This document shows positions 7,720 to 16,099 of a stretch of DNA of 64,000 bases, one piece after another. The notes under the pieces are model-generated. The model saw only the letters and a program-made list of their open reading frames with translations. It searched no databases and was not told the origin of the DNA. This DNA is from an uncultured Bacteroidaceae bacterium (GTDB taxonomy: Bacteria; Bacteroidota; Bacteroidia; Bacteroidales; Bacteroidaceae): NCBI GenBank assembly GCA_934426255.1, contig CAKRYD010000004.1, positions 51,156 to 115,155 of the forward strand, written 5' to 3'. How positions within the stretch are numbered: position 1 is the first letter of the stretch; every line of letters begins with the position of its first letter. Both the position numbers and the translations under genes were made by a program.

Positions 7720-9801
7720 TCATTCTTCGCCATTATCACTTGGATCCTCTCTAAATTCAAATGCTAATTCAGAAGTCGGAATGCTGCACTCTTTAAACAA
7801 GCCTGTTAGTATGCCAATCTTTGTAGCCGTACTATTGTCTGTCCACACATAGATATTTGGTGCTAATTCTCTTCTCCACGTCTCCGGCTTAGTATGGAAT
7901 CCACTCTTTTCATTAGCACATAGCCATTCAACCGTAGAACGTTTTTCTAACAGAATATGACTACAAACCTGTATAAGCATTTCCTTCCATGTATTGACTG
8001 TATAGCGTACATCATGAAGAATGAATGCCTGCAGTTTTTTCCCTGTAAACTCGAAATCTTCGTCATCCAAAGACGCTGACTCTACCTCTTGTTTCGTTAC
8101 TTCAAAACTTGTTGTCGGCATTGGCCATAGCGTCATGAATACTTGCAACAAATTCTGTTGACGTTCCTTTAGTTCCACCTCTGTCCATTGACTACAAGTT
8201 TTCACATAGTTATTCAACCGAAAAGCACTATCCTTGAAGCCTTTCTCCATGTCTCTCTTTTCTAAAAACGACAAATTGCTGTACTGAGAATTATAACCGG
8301 TAAGCGTAAGGTTTGCCATCGTATGCAAATACTGCTGATGGATACGTTCCCAATCTGCTCCTAATGCCTTCTTCCACTTGTCTGATAAAGTCTGAGGCAT
8401 AATGTGTTCAATGGTGATGTTTTTTTCTGTCAATTCTTTTACAATGTCATGACGTTCATTGTTATCACGGTTCTCCATTCGTTCAAGTATGAACATACGT
8501 TGATTTGTAGGCATCTTATAAACCTGTCGTGACTGAAAGTCACCTTTTACATCTTCGTCTGACGGAAAAGCTGCAGCCTGTCTCTTCTTCAAGAGTACAT
8601 AAACAAGCACATCAACGTATAAAGGAACGTTCCTTCCATCTTTCTTGTTTATATGTTTCAATACGTCACGGTGCAAAGTTGAAAATACCTTGTTCAAAGC
8701 ATTTGATGGCAGATTGCAGATAATTCTTCGTGCCCAATAAGCCTCTATCACATCTATCACTTGGTAAATCTCATTTTCCGGCATTCCAACTTTTGCAGCA
8801 TAATCAAAGAAAGCCATAAAGAACGGGTAGGCTACTGTAGAGTCTAAAGTTCGCAACTGATTCAATTTACGGTTTATCTTTTCAGTCCCGATTTGTACAT
8901 CATCTATCTGATTATAGATTTTCGCATAATGATACATGTCGGAGAGCAAAGATGCTCTGTCTATTCCAACTTTCTCTGCATACTCTTTAAAGATAAAGTA
9001 AATCTTGTCAATTCGGCCAATCTTTCCTTGCTTCATTGTGAGATAATCACGCACAAAAGACGTTGGCTCGTACTTTGTAAACTCCTCAATTGGATTCCAG
9101 AAACGAGAATACAAGTCATCCTGCTCTGCCGGTTCCAATGACATTAATAGGTAGTTGCGAATTTTGTCTGCCTCACTAAGATCAAGACCTGTAGAGTTCA
9201 GACTCTCGAAAATCAACTGAGGGTCATCATCCTCATCCAGCCTTATATTGATTACCTCCAGTTTCTTGATGGTCTCAAAAATCTCATCAACAGTTAGTCC
9301 GCAATGGACTATTTTGTCAAAGAAATACTCATAGTTGCGGGTTACATTCGACTCCTTTACATACTGCTCTTTTGTCTTATACAGCAAAGCATCAAAAGCC
9401 TGCATATCCTTCTTTATTGGCTTCAGCTTAACTTTTCGTTCATCTTCCTGATATTCGTCCACAAGATAACGCTTGAAAATTTTCTCAACAAGCTTTGCAT
9501 CTGTAGCATCTATCAGTCCCTCCTTCTTGGCGTTGACCATGGCAATGAGCAGCAATGAAACCGTTGTGATTCGTTGCTGCCCGTCTATGATGTAACGGTC
9601 TTCGGTTCCCGCATGAATACATGACACGATGCTGCCAAAGAAATGACTTCTACGATCGCTTTTGTGCAGCTTCATCAAGTCTTGAAACAACTGCTCACAA
9701 TTATCTTCTTTCCAGTCGTAGTTACGCTGATATAATGGTATGATGAACCGTTTGTCAGAGCCATCAAAAAATTTTATAAGTGGTTGGGCGTCTCCTTTCA
9801 T
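7720..9801 (-). CDS. GmrSD-like DUF262/DUF1524 nuclease (probable type IV restriction)
   Basis: The 693-residue protein opens with a DUF262 domain: IPLYQRNYDW at residues 21-30 and the DGQQR motif at 73-77, thought to act in nucleotide hydrolysis. A DUF1524 HNH-type nuclease motif follows near residue 462 (TIEHIMPQ). The last 100 residues form a separate module (from GKKLQAFILHD to FEFRED) that may recognise DNA or a partner. GmrSD enzymes cut phage DNA with modified bases, such as glucosylated hydroxymethylcytosine. The gene starts 2 bases after the upstream EVE-like gene, so expression is probably coupled. Confidence 0.8.
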   Translation of the reverse strand: MKGDAQPLIKFFDGSDKRFIIPLYQRNYDWKEDNCEQLFQDLMKLHKSDRRSHFFGSIVSCIHAGTEDRYIIDGQQRITTVSLLLIAMVNAKKEGLIDATDAKLVEKIFKRYLVDEYQEDERKVKLKPIKKDMQAFDALLYKTKEQYVKESNVTRNYEYFFDKIVHCGLTVDEIFETIKKLEVINIRLDEDDDPQLIFESLNSTGLDLSEADKIRNYLLMSLEPAEQDDLYSRFWNPIEEFTKYEPTSFVRDYLTMKQGKIGRIDKIYFIFKEYAEKVGIDRASLLSDMYHYAKIYNQIDDVQIGTEKINRKLNQLRTLDSTVAYPFFMAFFDYAAKVGMPENEIYQVIDVIEAYWARRIICNLPSNALNKVFSTLHRDVLKHINKKDGRNVPLYVDVLVYVLLKKRQAAAFPSDEDVKGDFQSRQVYKMPTNQRMFILERMENRDNNERHDIVKELTEKNITIEHIMPQTLSDKWKKALGADWERIHQQYLHTMANLTLTGYNSQYSNLSFLEKRDMEKGFKDSAFRLNNYVKTCSQWTEVELKERQQNLLQVFMTLWPMPTTSFEVTKQEVESASLDDEDFEFTGKKLQAFILHDVRYTVNTWKEMLIQVCSHILLEKRSTVEWLCANEKSGFHTKPETWRRELAPNIYVWTDNSTATKIGILTGLFKECSIPTSELAFEFREDPSDNGEE

Positions 9802-9803
9802 CG

Positions 9804-10217
9804 TCAGAAAACAGATTTGATATAATTGATTAGTTCTGTATTATTGCAACTTGGAGTCTCAAGAGATTTTCCACCTTTGAAGCCATGCTTGCACAAATTT
9901 TGCTCAGAAAGCATTCTGCCATCATATTCTCCAAGGAGCTTAAGTTTGTAGGTTATATCATTTGGCGGAGTTTCCACCCAAAATGCTTGGTCTTCACGTT
10001 TGCTGTTTTCCTCAACGACTTTCAGCTTGAAACGGACACATCGTTCGTCTGACATGAAAAGATACACAACATCATCAATAGATAAATGGGCTCTTCCCAT
10101 TCTCCAACTGATAAATCCAAGACTATGGATAGCATCAGCATGTCTGCACCTTTTTTTATTGGCAAAGGCTAACCATGTACGATTGCTTGACATTATATTA
10201 TCTATTATAGCTTTCAT
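9804..10217 (-). CDS. EVE/PUA-like protein (possible modified-base reader)
   Basis: The 137-residue protein has the layout of EVE/PUA-fold proteins. It has an N-terminal segment with Trp and His, SIDDVVYLFMSDERCVRFKL (a beta strand pair after a 'D-V-V-Y' turn), and an end with LSEQNLCKHGFKGGKS. EVE domains bind modified bases and are often paired with restriction enzymes. Its ATG (10215-10217) overlaps the last base of the Fic stop, and its own stop lies 2 bases before the GmrSD-like gene. The three genes therefore look like one functional unit. The fold call is by pattern only. Confidence 0.5.
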   Translation of the reverse strand: MKAIIDNIMSSNRTWLAFANKKRCRHADAIHSLGFISWRMGRAHLSIDDVVYLFMSDERCVRFKLKVVEENSKREDQAFWVETPPNDITYKLKLLGEYDGRMLSEQNLCKHGFKGGKSLETPSCNNTELINYIKSVF

Positions 10218-10765
10218 TATTTTTCATACCCCTCATAGTAATAACTCTGTTCAATCCCCTTGAATATCAATTCACGGTTCTCCGTATCGGAAGTGAGATT
10301 CTGCGAGAGGAGATAACGCAGTTCGAGGTCGTTGATGGGTGAGCGTTCCATGGCCGAGAGGTATTGGTTTTTATCCACATACTGCCAATTAACCACCTTG
10401 CCGAGAGAGCGTTTCAGTATCATGTCGAGCCAGATGCGTGTGGAGCGACCGTTGCCTTCCATGAAAGGATGACACACGTTCATCTCGACATACTTCTCGA
10501 TAATGTGCTCAAAAGTGTCTTCTGGCATCTTCTCCACGGCGGCGAGGGCGGCTTCAAGATAGAGAGAATTGGCAAAGCGGAATCCACCCTTGGCTATATT
10601 TTTGCCACGAATAACGCCGGCAAACTGGTATAACCCTTCAAACAGATAATGGTGTATCTGCTGAAGACCTGCCGTCGTGCCAACAGGTATATTGTCTATA
10701 TCGCCCGACTCGTAGAGGCGGTGTGCATTATCTAACGACTTTTCATCAATCTCTTTTGTTGTCAT
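10217..10765 (-). CDS. fic: Class III Fic adenylyltransferase (NmFic-like)
   Basis: The protein of 182 residues has the Fic signature HPFMEGNGRSTR at about residues 99-110. Its C-terminal helix carries SYYYEG (Ser174 to Glu178-Gly179), the (S/T)xxxE(G/N) inhibitory motif of class III Fic proteins. The whole length is close to my recollection of Neisseria meningitidis Fic. Such enzymes AMPylate targets such as DNA gyrase and are held inactive by oligomerisation and the C-terminal helix, so no separate antitoxin is needed. The ATG at 10765 is chosen over a TTG two codons upstream. It is first in an operon with the EVE-like and GmrSD-like genes. Confidence 0.88.
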   Translation of the reverse strand: MTTKEIDEKSLDNAHRLYESGDIDNIPVGTTAGLQQIHHYLFEGLYQFAGVIRGKNIAKGGFRFANSLYLEAALAAVEKMPEDTFEHIIEKYVEMNVCHPFMEGNGRSTRIWLDMILKRSLGKVVNWQYVDKNQYLSAMERSPINDLELRYLLSQNLTSDTENRELIFKGIEQSYYYEGYEK

Positions 10766-10839
10766 GATCAATTGAATTGGATTTGTACTACTCGTTTGCC
10801 GAAATATTAAGAAAATTCTCGGCCTCTTTCTCTATATAG

Positions 10840-11206
10840 TTATTTTAAGAGTTTTCTGTCACCTGTATCTTCAAGGATTCTCATTTGTTGGATAGCAATC
10901 TGATTGAGTTTTATCAGTTGCTCTGACTGCGACATACCATCGTTGATGAATACAGCGTTGAGGTTCTCCATGTTCGAGAGGCAGATAAGCTCGTTGATGC
11001 TGGCATAATCACGAATAATTGGTGTTATTCAACTGCTCCCATAGGCCAAGATATTCCAATGTGTTTTTAGAGCATAACCAATTCTTTACCACATCTTTTG
11101 GCTCTATAGGATTCTTTTGTCTTGCTATATCTGTAATGCAGATATAATCGACTCCATCTATGGATAGAGTCTTTATCGTTTGATTCTTTACAATTATTTT
11201 TACCAC
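10840..11206 (-). pseudogene. KilA-N domain protein gene with internal deletion and frameshift
   Basis: The N-terminal piece (11206 to 11009) has a KilA-N beginning: SIDGVDYICITDIARQK and NTLEYLGLWEQLNN. At about 11010 the frame changes and the C-terminal end of the same family continues: INELICLSNMENLNAVFIND, then LNQIAIQQMRILED, with the stop at 10840-10842. The central part of the domain is missing. KilA-N proteins are phage- and mobile-element-associated DNA-binding proteins. The gene is clearly dead. Confidence 0.75.
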
Positions 11207-11768
11207 AATCTTATACTTCTTATTATACCATTATTATATTTAGGCCGTATAAAACAGGCATTACGCAACCAACTTTTCACAGAAATCCTTCAATCTTACC
11301 TGTGAGTTATCGTTGAATGCTTCTTTTGAGAACTGCAACCTTGGTCAATTTGTAAGTTATTGGTACACCTTTTTGATATAGTTGCAGAATCTTTTCCTAA
11401 CTGTTCGGAAAGCCATTTACTTGTCTGTTTCTTCTCTACTAACACGACTTTTGTCGGTTTATTTCTTTATCGTATCTTTTTATTGCGCTCAGACAAAGAT
11501 AATGGAATATCTTTAAACTCAGATTATTCTTGTAGTATTTTTATTATTAATTCACCTGTGTCTCTTCCCGTACTATCCGAGGGTTCGCCACATACAAGGT
11601 GGGAGCCTTCCGAATAGTATGTTAGAGCTTCCTGGATACAAGGTGGCAACCTCTTATATTGTATCTGAGAGGCTCGCGAATACAATCTTGCACTTTCTGT
11701 GTTTGGCTTAGGGGGCTTCGAAGTCAAACATCAGGGTTTCAAACTAAGGTGTGGGGTGGGGCGCCTGC
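11207..11768. other. Gene-free stretch with remnant coding pieces and a tandem repeat
   Basis: No intact gene is present. On the minus strand around 11250-11400 short frames read KILQLYQKGVPITYKLTK and FNDNSQVRLKDFCEKLVA. These look like debris of a protein gene broken by frameshifts. The 11571-11702 part is a degenerate 44-bp tandem repeat, listed separately. This stretch is the edge between the A/T-rich defence island and the core glyS-cdaA operon. Confidence 0.5.
11571..11702. repeat. Degenerate 44-bp tandem repeat, three units
   Basis: Units start at 11571, 11615 and 11659. The shared core ATACAAGG occurs at 11592 and 11636, with ATACAATC at 11680, exactly 44 bases apart each time. The flanking positions also match partly (TACTATCCGAGGGTTCGCC, TAGTATGTTAGAGCTTCCT, TTGTATCTGAGAGGCTCGC). 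A fourth, weaker unit may follow at 11703. There are no spacers, so it is not a CRISPR array. Confidence 0.6.
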
Positions 11769-12137
11769 TTAGGCTTGCGGGTTGTTTTGCCGCTCCCATT
11801 CTTCAAGGGCCTGATGCCAGTCGGTGGTGTCGGCGTTGGCCGCTGCTTCGGCCTGCCGGAGTGCTTCATCGTTTTGACGGTCGCGCTGGCGTTTGGCTTT
11901 CATGTCGGCTATCGTGGCATCGTCGAGAACGAAGATGGCATGGCGGCGGATGGCTTCGTGGAGGTCACGGGAACCGAAAGCTTGTCCGGGCTGGTTGAAG
12001 TCGGCAATGTTGAATTCGTATTTCACACGCAATGTGTGGCGTATTTGTTTTTGCCTTAACCGGTTGGCGGTGTTTTTCAAATCGAGCAGACGGGCTATTT
12101 CCTTGATTTCGTTTTCCGAGAATTTGTTTCTTCCCAT
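11769..12137 (-). CDS. Conserved Bacteroidales protein of unknown function (122 residues)
   Basis: The N-terminal half (MGRNKFSENEIKEIARLLDL, then NRLRQKQIRHTLRVKYEFNI) is a basic, helix-rich segment that I have seen in small Bacteroidales proteins next to cdaA. The C-terminal half is an Ala/Gln/Glu-rich helix. It starts 1 base after the cdaA stop, so it is probably translated together with it. No function is known to me. A link to c-di-AMP signalling would rest on gene order alone. Confidence 0.7.
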   Translation of the reverse strand: MGRNKFSENEIKEIARLLDLKNTANRLRQKQIRHTLRVKYEFNIADFNQPGQAFGSRDLHEAIRRHAIFVLDDATIADMKAKRQRDRQNDEALRQAEAAANADTTDWHQALEEWERQNNPQA

Positions 12138-12138
12138 G

Positions 12139-12909
12139 TCAGTTGGCTATTGAATCGGGATTGGAGAGGATGTTTTCCAATTCGTCGGCCGACAGGGCCA
12201 GATGGAAACGTCCGTTGAAGGCTACCGAGATGCCTCCCGTTTCTTCTGAAACGACAACAGCGAGTGCGTCGGTTTTTTGTGAAATACCCAGTGCCGCTCT
12301 ATGGCGCAGACCGAGCGATTTGGGAATGTCGTTGCTGTGTGAAACGGGCAGGATGCATCCTGCGGCGGCTATGCGCTGTCCGCGTATAATCATGGCTCCG
12401 TCGTGAAGGGGGCTGTTTTTGAAAAAGATGTTTTCAATGAGCCGCTGCGTGATGTTGGCGTTGATCTGGTCACCCGAGTTGATGTATTCGCTCAGTCCCA
12501 CGTTGCGTTCGATGATGATGAGCGCGCCCACTTTACCTTTGCTCATGTTCATGCAGGCTAATACGATGGGCAGGATGTCTTCGTGCCGGCTGTCGGCTTG
12601 CTTGTTTCGGAAGAAACGCAGTATGAACGAACCGTTGTGGTGCATGCCGATGGTGGAGAAAAACCGCCGTATTTCTTCCTGAAACAATATGACCAAGGCC
12701 AAGGCACCCATGCTGACCATTTTGTCGAGTATGGTGCCAAGCAGGCGCATGTGGAAGAATTGCGTGACGATGATCCACACGATGATGAATATGATGATGC
12801 CGGAAAAGATGTTGGCCGCACTCGATCGTTTCATGAGGCGGTAGATGTAGTAGAGTAGCAGGGCTACCAGAATGATGTCGATGGCATCTATGAATCCGAA
12901 CTTGATCAC
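12139..12909 (-). CDS. cdaA: Diadenylate cyclase CdaA (c-di-AMP synthase)
   Basis: The 256-residue protein has three N-terminal membrane helices in the first 85 residues, followed by a DisA_N/DAC domain. The active-site motifs are PLHDGAMII (DGA) and LRHRAALGIS (RHR). It converts two ATP into c-di-AMP at the inner membrane, a second messenger for potassium and osmotic control. It follows folP in the same operon by 13 bases, a neighbour pair common in Bacteroidetes. Confidence 0.93.
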   Translation of the reverse strand: MIKFGFIDAIDIILVALLLYYIYRLMKRSSAANIFSGIIIFIIVWIIVTQFFHMRLLGTILDKMVSMGALALVILFQEEIRRFFSTIGMHHNGSFILRFFRNKQADSRHEDILPIVLACMNMSKGKVGALIIIERNVGLSEYINSGDQINANITQRLIENIFFKNSPLHDGAMIIRGQRIAAAGCILPVSHSNDIPKSLGLRHRAALGISQKTDALAVVVSEETGGISVAFNGRFHLALSADELENILSNPDSIAN

Positions 12910-12922
12910 GAGGGCATGAGTT

Positions 12923-13765
12923 TTAGACGTTGTTGTTCATAGCGTTGTATATGGCCACGGCTTCTGTGCAGGCACGCACGTCGTGTACGCGCAGAATATT
13001 GGCACCTTTGACGAGTGCCAAGGTGTTGATGACGGTTGTTCCGTTGAGAGCTTCGTCGGCCGTTGTTCCAAGAAGCTTGTAAATCATGGATTTCCGCGAA
13101 ATGCCTACGAGCAACGGTAATCCGAAACAGCTGAATTCCTGAAGGTTGGCCAATAGTTGGTAGTTGTGTTCAAGGGTTTTGGCGAATCCGAATCCGGGGT
13201 CTAATATGATGTCGCACACACCGAGGTCGTGCAGCCGTTTGACGCGTTCGGAAAAATAGTAGAACATTTCACCTATCAGGTCGTCGTAGACGGGTGCCTG
13301 CTGCATGGTCTGCGGTGTGCCTTTCATGTGCATCAGGATGTAGGGAACATGCTGAGAGGCAACTGTCTTGAACATTTCCGGGTCGAGCTGTCCGCCTGAA
13401 ATATCGTTGATGATGTCTACACCGTATTCTTCGACACACATGCGCGCCACATCGGCTCTGAAGGTGTCAACCGAGACGGTTGCATGGGGTGCGCAACTGT
13501 TGATAATGGCCAGGCCATGGCGCAGGCGTTGCATTTCTTCGGCAGTCGTTACATTGTCTGCTCCGGGACGCGACGAATAGGCACCTACATCAATCATCGT
13601 TGCCCCCTCGTCCAATATCTCGCCGATGCGTCGACGCAGGCTTTCTTCGCTTTGCTTGCGGCTGGGTGCATAGAAAGAATCGGGCGTGAGGTTGACAATG
13701 CCCATCACTTGCGGCTTGGCAAGCGACAGGAGCTGTCCTTTGATGTTGATTGTGAGGTGAGACAT
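12923..13765 (-). CDS. folP: Dihydropteroate synthase FolP
   Basis: The protein of 280 residues has the TIM-barrel signatures of DHPS: VMGIVNLTPDSFYAP near residue 20, then MIDVGAYSSRPGAD, SVDTFRADVA, INDISGG, ILDPGFGFAKT and GISRKSMIYKLLG. It joins p-aminobenzoate to hydroxymethyl-dihydropterin diphosphate in folate synthesis and is the sulfonamide target. It lies between the FKBP gene and cdaA in one operon with short gaps. Confidence 0.95.
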   Translation of the reverse strand: MSHLTINIKGQLLSLAKPQVMGIVNLTPDSFYAPSRKQSEESLRRRIGEILDEGATMIDVGAYSSRPGADNVTTAEEMQRLRHGLAIINSCAPHATVSVDTFRADVARMCVEEYGVDIINDISGGQLDPEMFKTVASQHVPYILMHMKGTPQTMQQAPVYDDLIGEMFYYFSERVKRLHDLGVCDIILDPGFGFAKTLEHNYQLLANLQEFSCFGLPLLVGISRKSMIYKLLGTTADEALNGTTVINTLALVKGANILRVHDVRACTEAVAIYNAMNNNV

Positions 13766-13775
13766 GGCGGCTACG

Positions 13776-14444
13776 TTAGTTCCACGAGGGCACTTTGGAG
13801 CCGTTGCGATAGAACGCCACCAATTCCACGTCGAATATCAGGGTGGAGTAGGCCGGTATGCTTTCGCTGTCGCTTGAATCTTTGTAGCCAAGGGGATAGG
13901 GGATGTATATCCTCCATCGGTCACCTACGTGCATCCGCATGAGTGCCGTTGCGAGTCCGCGCACGTACGATGTGGCCTTGCGCGTGCTCGGTGTGGCTAT
14001 CGTAGGATCGAAGATGTCTTCATAGATGGACGACTGCCCGCTGTAGGCAAACACATATCCCGTGGTGTGAGCCGCTGTCGGGATGAGCCTGCCCTGGTAG
14101 AAGATGCGGCAGGAATCGCTGCCCATCGGGCTTTCCTGACCGTTTCCACGTTTCAGGATTCTTACGTAGATGGAGTCGGTCGAAGCATTCTCAATGGTCT
14201 CGTCCAACGAATAGCACAGATAGGTGCGCCAGAGGCAATTGGCTTCCCACTCGCTGCCATAGGTGGCACGCGCCCTGTTGATGGTGTCGAGGGCGCAGGC
14301 ACGGATGTTGGCGAAGTAAGCGTCGTTGCGGTTTTTCCAGTCTGAAAATTCGGATTCGTCGTCCTTGTCGTCGCTGCAGGCTGTGACTGAAATCAGCACG
14401 ACCGGCAGCAAGAACAATAAGTACAGTAGCTTGTTGATGCGCAT
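13776..14444 (-). CDS. FKBP-type peptidyl-prolyl isomerase lipoprotein
   Basis: The 222-residue product has a lipoprotein signal (LLYLLFLLPVVLISVTAC) and a Bacteroidetes FKBP domain at about residues 95-212, ending in IPAYSTLIFDVELVAF. Several FKBP catalytic residues are altered: the usual V-x-V-H-Y motif reads CRIFYQGRLI. It may be more a chaperone than an efficient isomerase. It would sit in the periplasm or outer membrane. It is 8 bases downstream of glyS. Confidence 0.75.
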   Translation of the reverse strand: MRINKLLYLLFLLPVVLISVTACSDDKDDESEFSDWKNRNDAYFANIRACALDTINRARATYGSEWEANCLWRTYLCYSLDETIENASTDSIYVRILKRGNGQESPMGSDSCRIFYQGRLIPTAAHTTGYVFAYSGQSSIYEDIFDPTIATPSTRKATSYVRGLATALMRMHVGDRWRIYIPYPLGYKDSSDSESIPAYSTLIFDVELVAFYRNGSKVPSWN

Positions 14445-14452
14445 GTCGAATG

Positions 14453-15994
14453 TTAAACTAACTTTTTGAGCAAAGAGGTGATGCTTACATTATCTTCGAT
14501 GATGCCGCACAGCTCACTGATTTTTACGCGCTTCTGTTCCATCGTGTCACGATAGCGCAGGGTGACGGTGTCGTCCTTCAAGGTGTCATAATCCACAGTG
14601 ACGCAATAGGGCGTTCCGATGGCATCCTGACGACGATAACGCTTGCCGATGGAATCTTTTTCGTCGTAATGGGTATTGAAATGAAAGCGCAGGTCATTGA
14701 CTATTTCGCGCGCTTTTTCGGGCAGTCCCTCTTTGCGCACCAGAGGCATGACGGCGAGTTTTACCGGTGCCAGCTGCGGAGGGAATTTCAGTACTACGCG
14801 GCTTTCACCGTTGGGCAGCTGCTCTTCGTGATAGGAATGGCAAAGCACACTGAGCGTCATGCGGTCAACACCGATACTCGTTTCAATATCATAGGGAGTG
14901 TAGCTTTCGTTGGTTTCGGGATCGAAATATTTGATTTGGCGACCCGAGAATTTTTCATGCTGGCTCAAGTCAAAGTCGGTGCGGCTGTGAATGCCTTCCA
15001 CTTCCTTGAATCCGAATGGCATCTTAAACTCGATGTCTGTGGCAGCATTGGCATAGTGGGCCAGCTTTTCGTGGTCGTGGAAGCGGTAGTTCTCGGCACC
15101 GAATCCCAGTGCCTGGTGCCAGGCCATGCGCAGCTCTTTCCATTTGCGGAACCATTCCATTTCGGTGCCTGGCTTTACAAAGAACTGCATCTCCATCTGT
15201 TCGAATTCACGCATGCGGAAGATGAACTGACGGGCTACGATTTCATTGCGGAATGCCTTGCCTATCTGGGCAATGCCGAAGGGCAGCTTCATGCGTCCCG
15301 TTTTCTGAACGTTCAGATAGTTCACAAAAATGCCTTGAGCCGTTTCGGGGCGCAGATATATCTTGTCAGTGCCGTCGCCCGTGTTGTTCAACTGTGTACT
15401 GAACATCAAGTTGAACTGGCGCACGTCTGTCCAGTTTTTTGTGCCGCTGATAGGGTCTATAATGCCTTCGTCAAGGATAATCTGTTTCAGCTCTTCCAGG
15501 TCGGGTCCCTGCATAGCGCGTGTGTAGCGTTCGTGCAAGGCGTTGCGCTTTTCCAGGTGTTCAATCACACGCGGATTGGTTTCGCGAAACTTGGCTTCGT
15601 CAAAGGCTTCGCCGAAACGCTTGCGCGCTTTTGCCACCTCTTTTTCTATCTTTTCGTCATACTTGGCTATTTGATCTTCAATGAGGTTGTCGGCACGATA
15701 GCGTTTTTTAGAGTCGCGATTGTCTATCAGGGGATCGTTGAAAGCGTCGACATGACCGCTGGCTTTCCATATGGTGGGGTGCATAAAGATGCAGCTGTCT
15801 ATGCCCACAATGTTTTCGTGGAGCAACACCATGCTTTTCCACCAATATTCCTTTATATTGTTTTTCAGCTCTACGCCGTTTTGTCCATAATCGTAAACGG
15901 CAGCCAAACCACCGTAGATATCACTTGAAGGAAACACGAACCCATATTCTTTGCAATGGGATACGATTTTTTTGAATACGTCTTCTTGAGCCAT
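14453..15994 (-). CDS. glyS: Glycyl-tRNA synthetase, single-chain (eukaryotic-like) type
   Basis: The 513-residue class II synthetase charges tRNA-Gly. It is the homodimeric type, not the alpha/beta type. Motif 2 is seen in QIGKAFRNEIVARQFIFRMREFEQ, followed by EMQFFVKPG. The C-terminal anticodon-binding domain starts near residue 410 (LAPVKLAVMPLV). It leads an operon with the FKBP gene, folP, cdaA and the 122-residue gene, behind a -7 box at 16023-16030. Confidence 0.95.
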   Translation of the reverse strand: MAQEDVFKKIVSHCKEYGFVFPSSDIYGGLAAVYDYGQNGVELKNNIKEYWWKSMVLLHENIVGIDSCIFMHPTIWKASGHVDAFNDPLIDNRDSKKRYRADNLIEDQIAKYDEKIEKEVAKARKRFGEAFDEAKFRETNPRVIEHLEKRNALHERYTRAMQGPDLEELKQIILDEGIIDPISGTKNWTDVRQFNLMFSTQLNNTGDGTDKIYLRPETAQGIFVNYLNVQKTGRMKLPFGIAQIGKAFRNEIVARQFIFRMREFEQMEMQFFVKPGTEMEWFRKWKELRMAWHQALGFGAENYRFHDHEKLAHYANAATDIEFKMPFGFKEVEGIHSRTDFDLSQHEKFSGRQIKYFDPETNESYTPYDIETSIGVDRMTLSVLCHSYHEEQLPNGESRVVLKFPPQLAPVKLAVMPLVRKEGLPEKAREIVNDLRFHFNTHYDEKDSIGKRYRRQDAIGTPYCVTVDYDTLKDDTVTLRYRDTMEQKRVKISELCGIIEDNVSITSLLKKLV

Positions 15995-16022
15995 TTTCTT
16001 TTTCTGTTTTGTTCTGAATATG

Positions 16023-16030
16023 CAAAGTTA
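16023..16030 (-). promoter_or_regulatory. -7 box TAACTTTG for the glyS operon
   Basis: A perfect TAnnTTTG match on the minus strand, about 30 bases before the glyS ATG. It separates this operon from the upstream proS-lysA run. Confidence 0.65.
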
Positions 16031-16099
16031 GTGTATTTTCGGCAGATGCACCGGTGAAACGCCTAAAACTTTCTCCCGTCCAAATGTCAGAGAGCCTGT

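Noticed and set aside
11571..11702. Short CRISPR array
   Set aside because: The units are contiguous and degenerate with no spacers, and there are no cas genes in the window.
11524..11727. A 67-codon minus-strand frame
   Set aside because: It runs through the 44-bp repeat and its sequence just mirrors the repeat units; no start signal.
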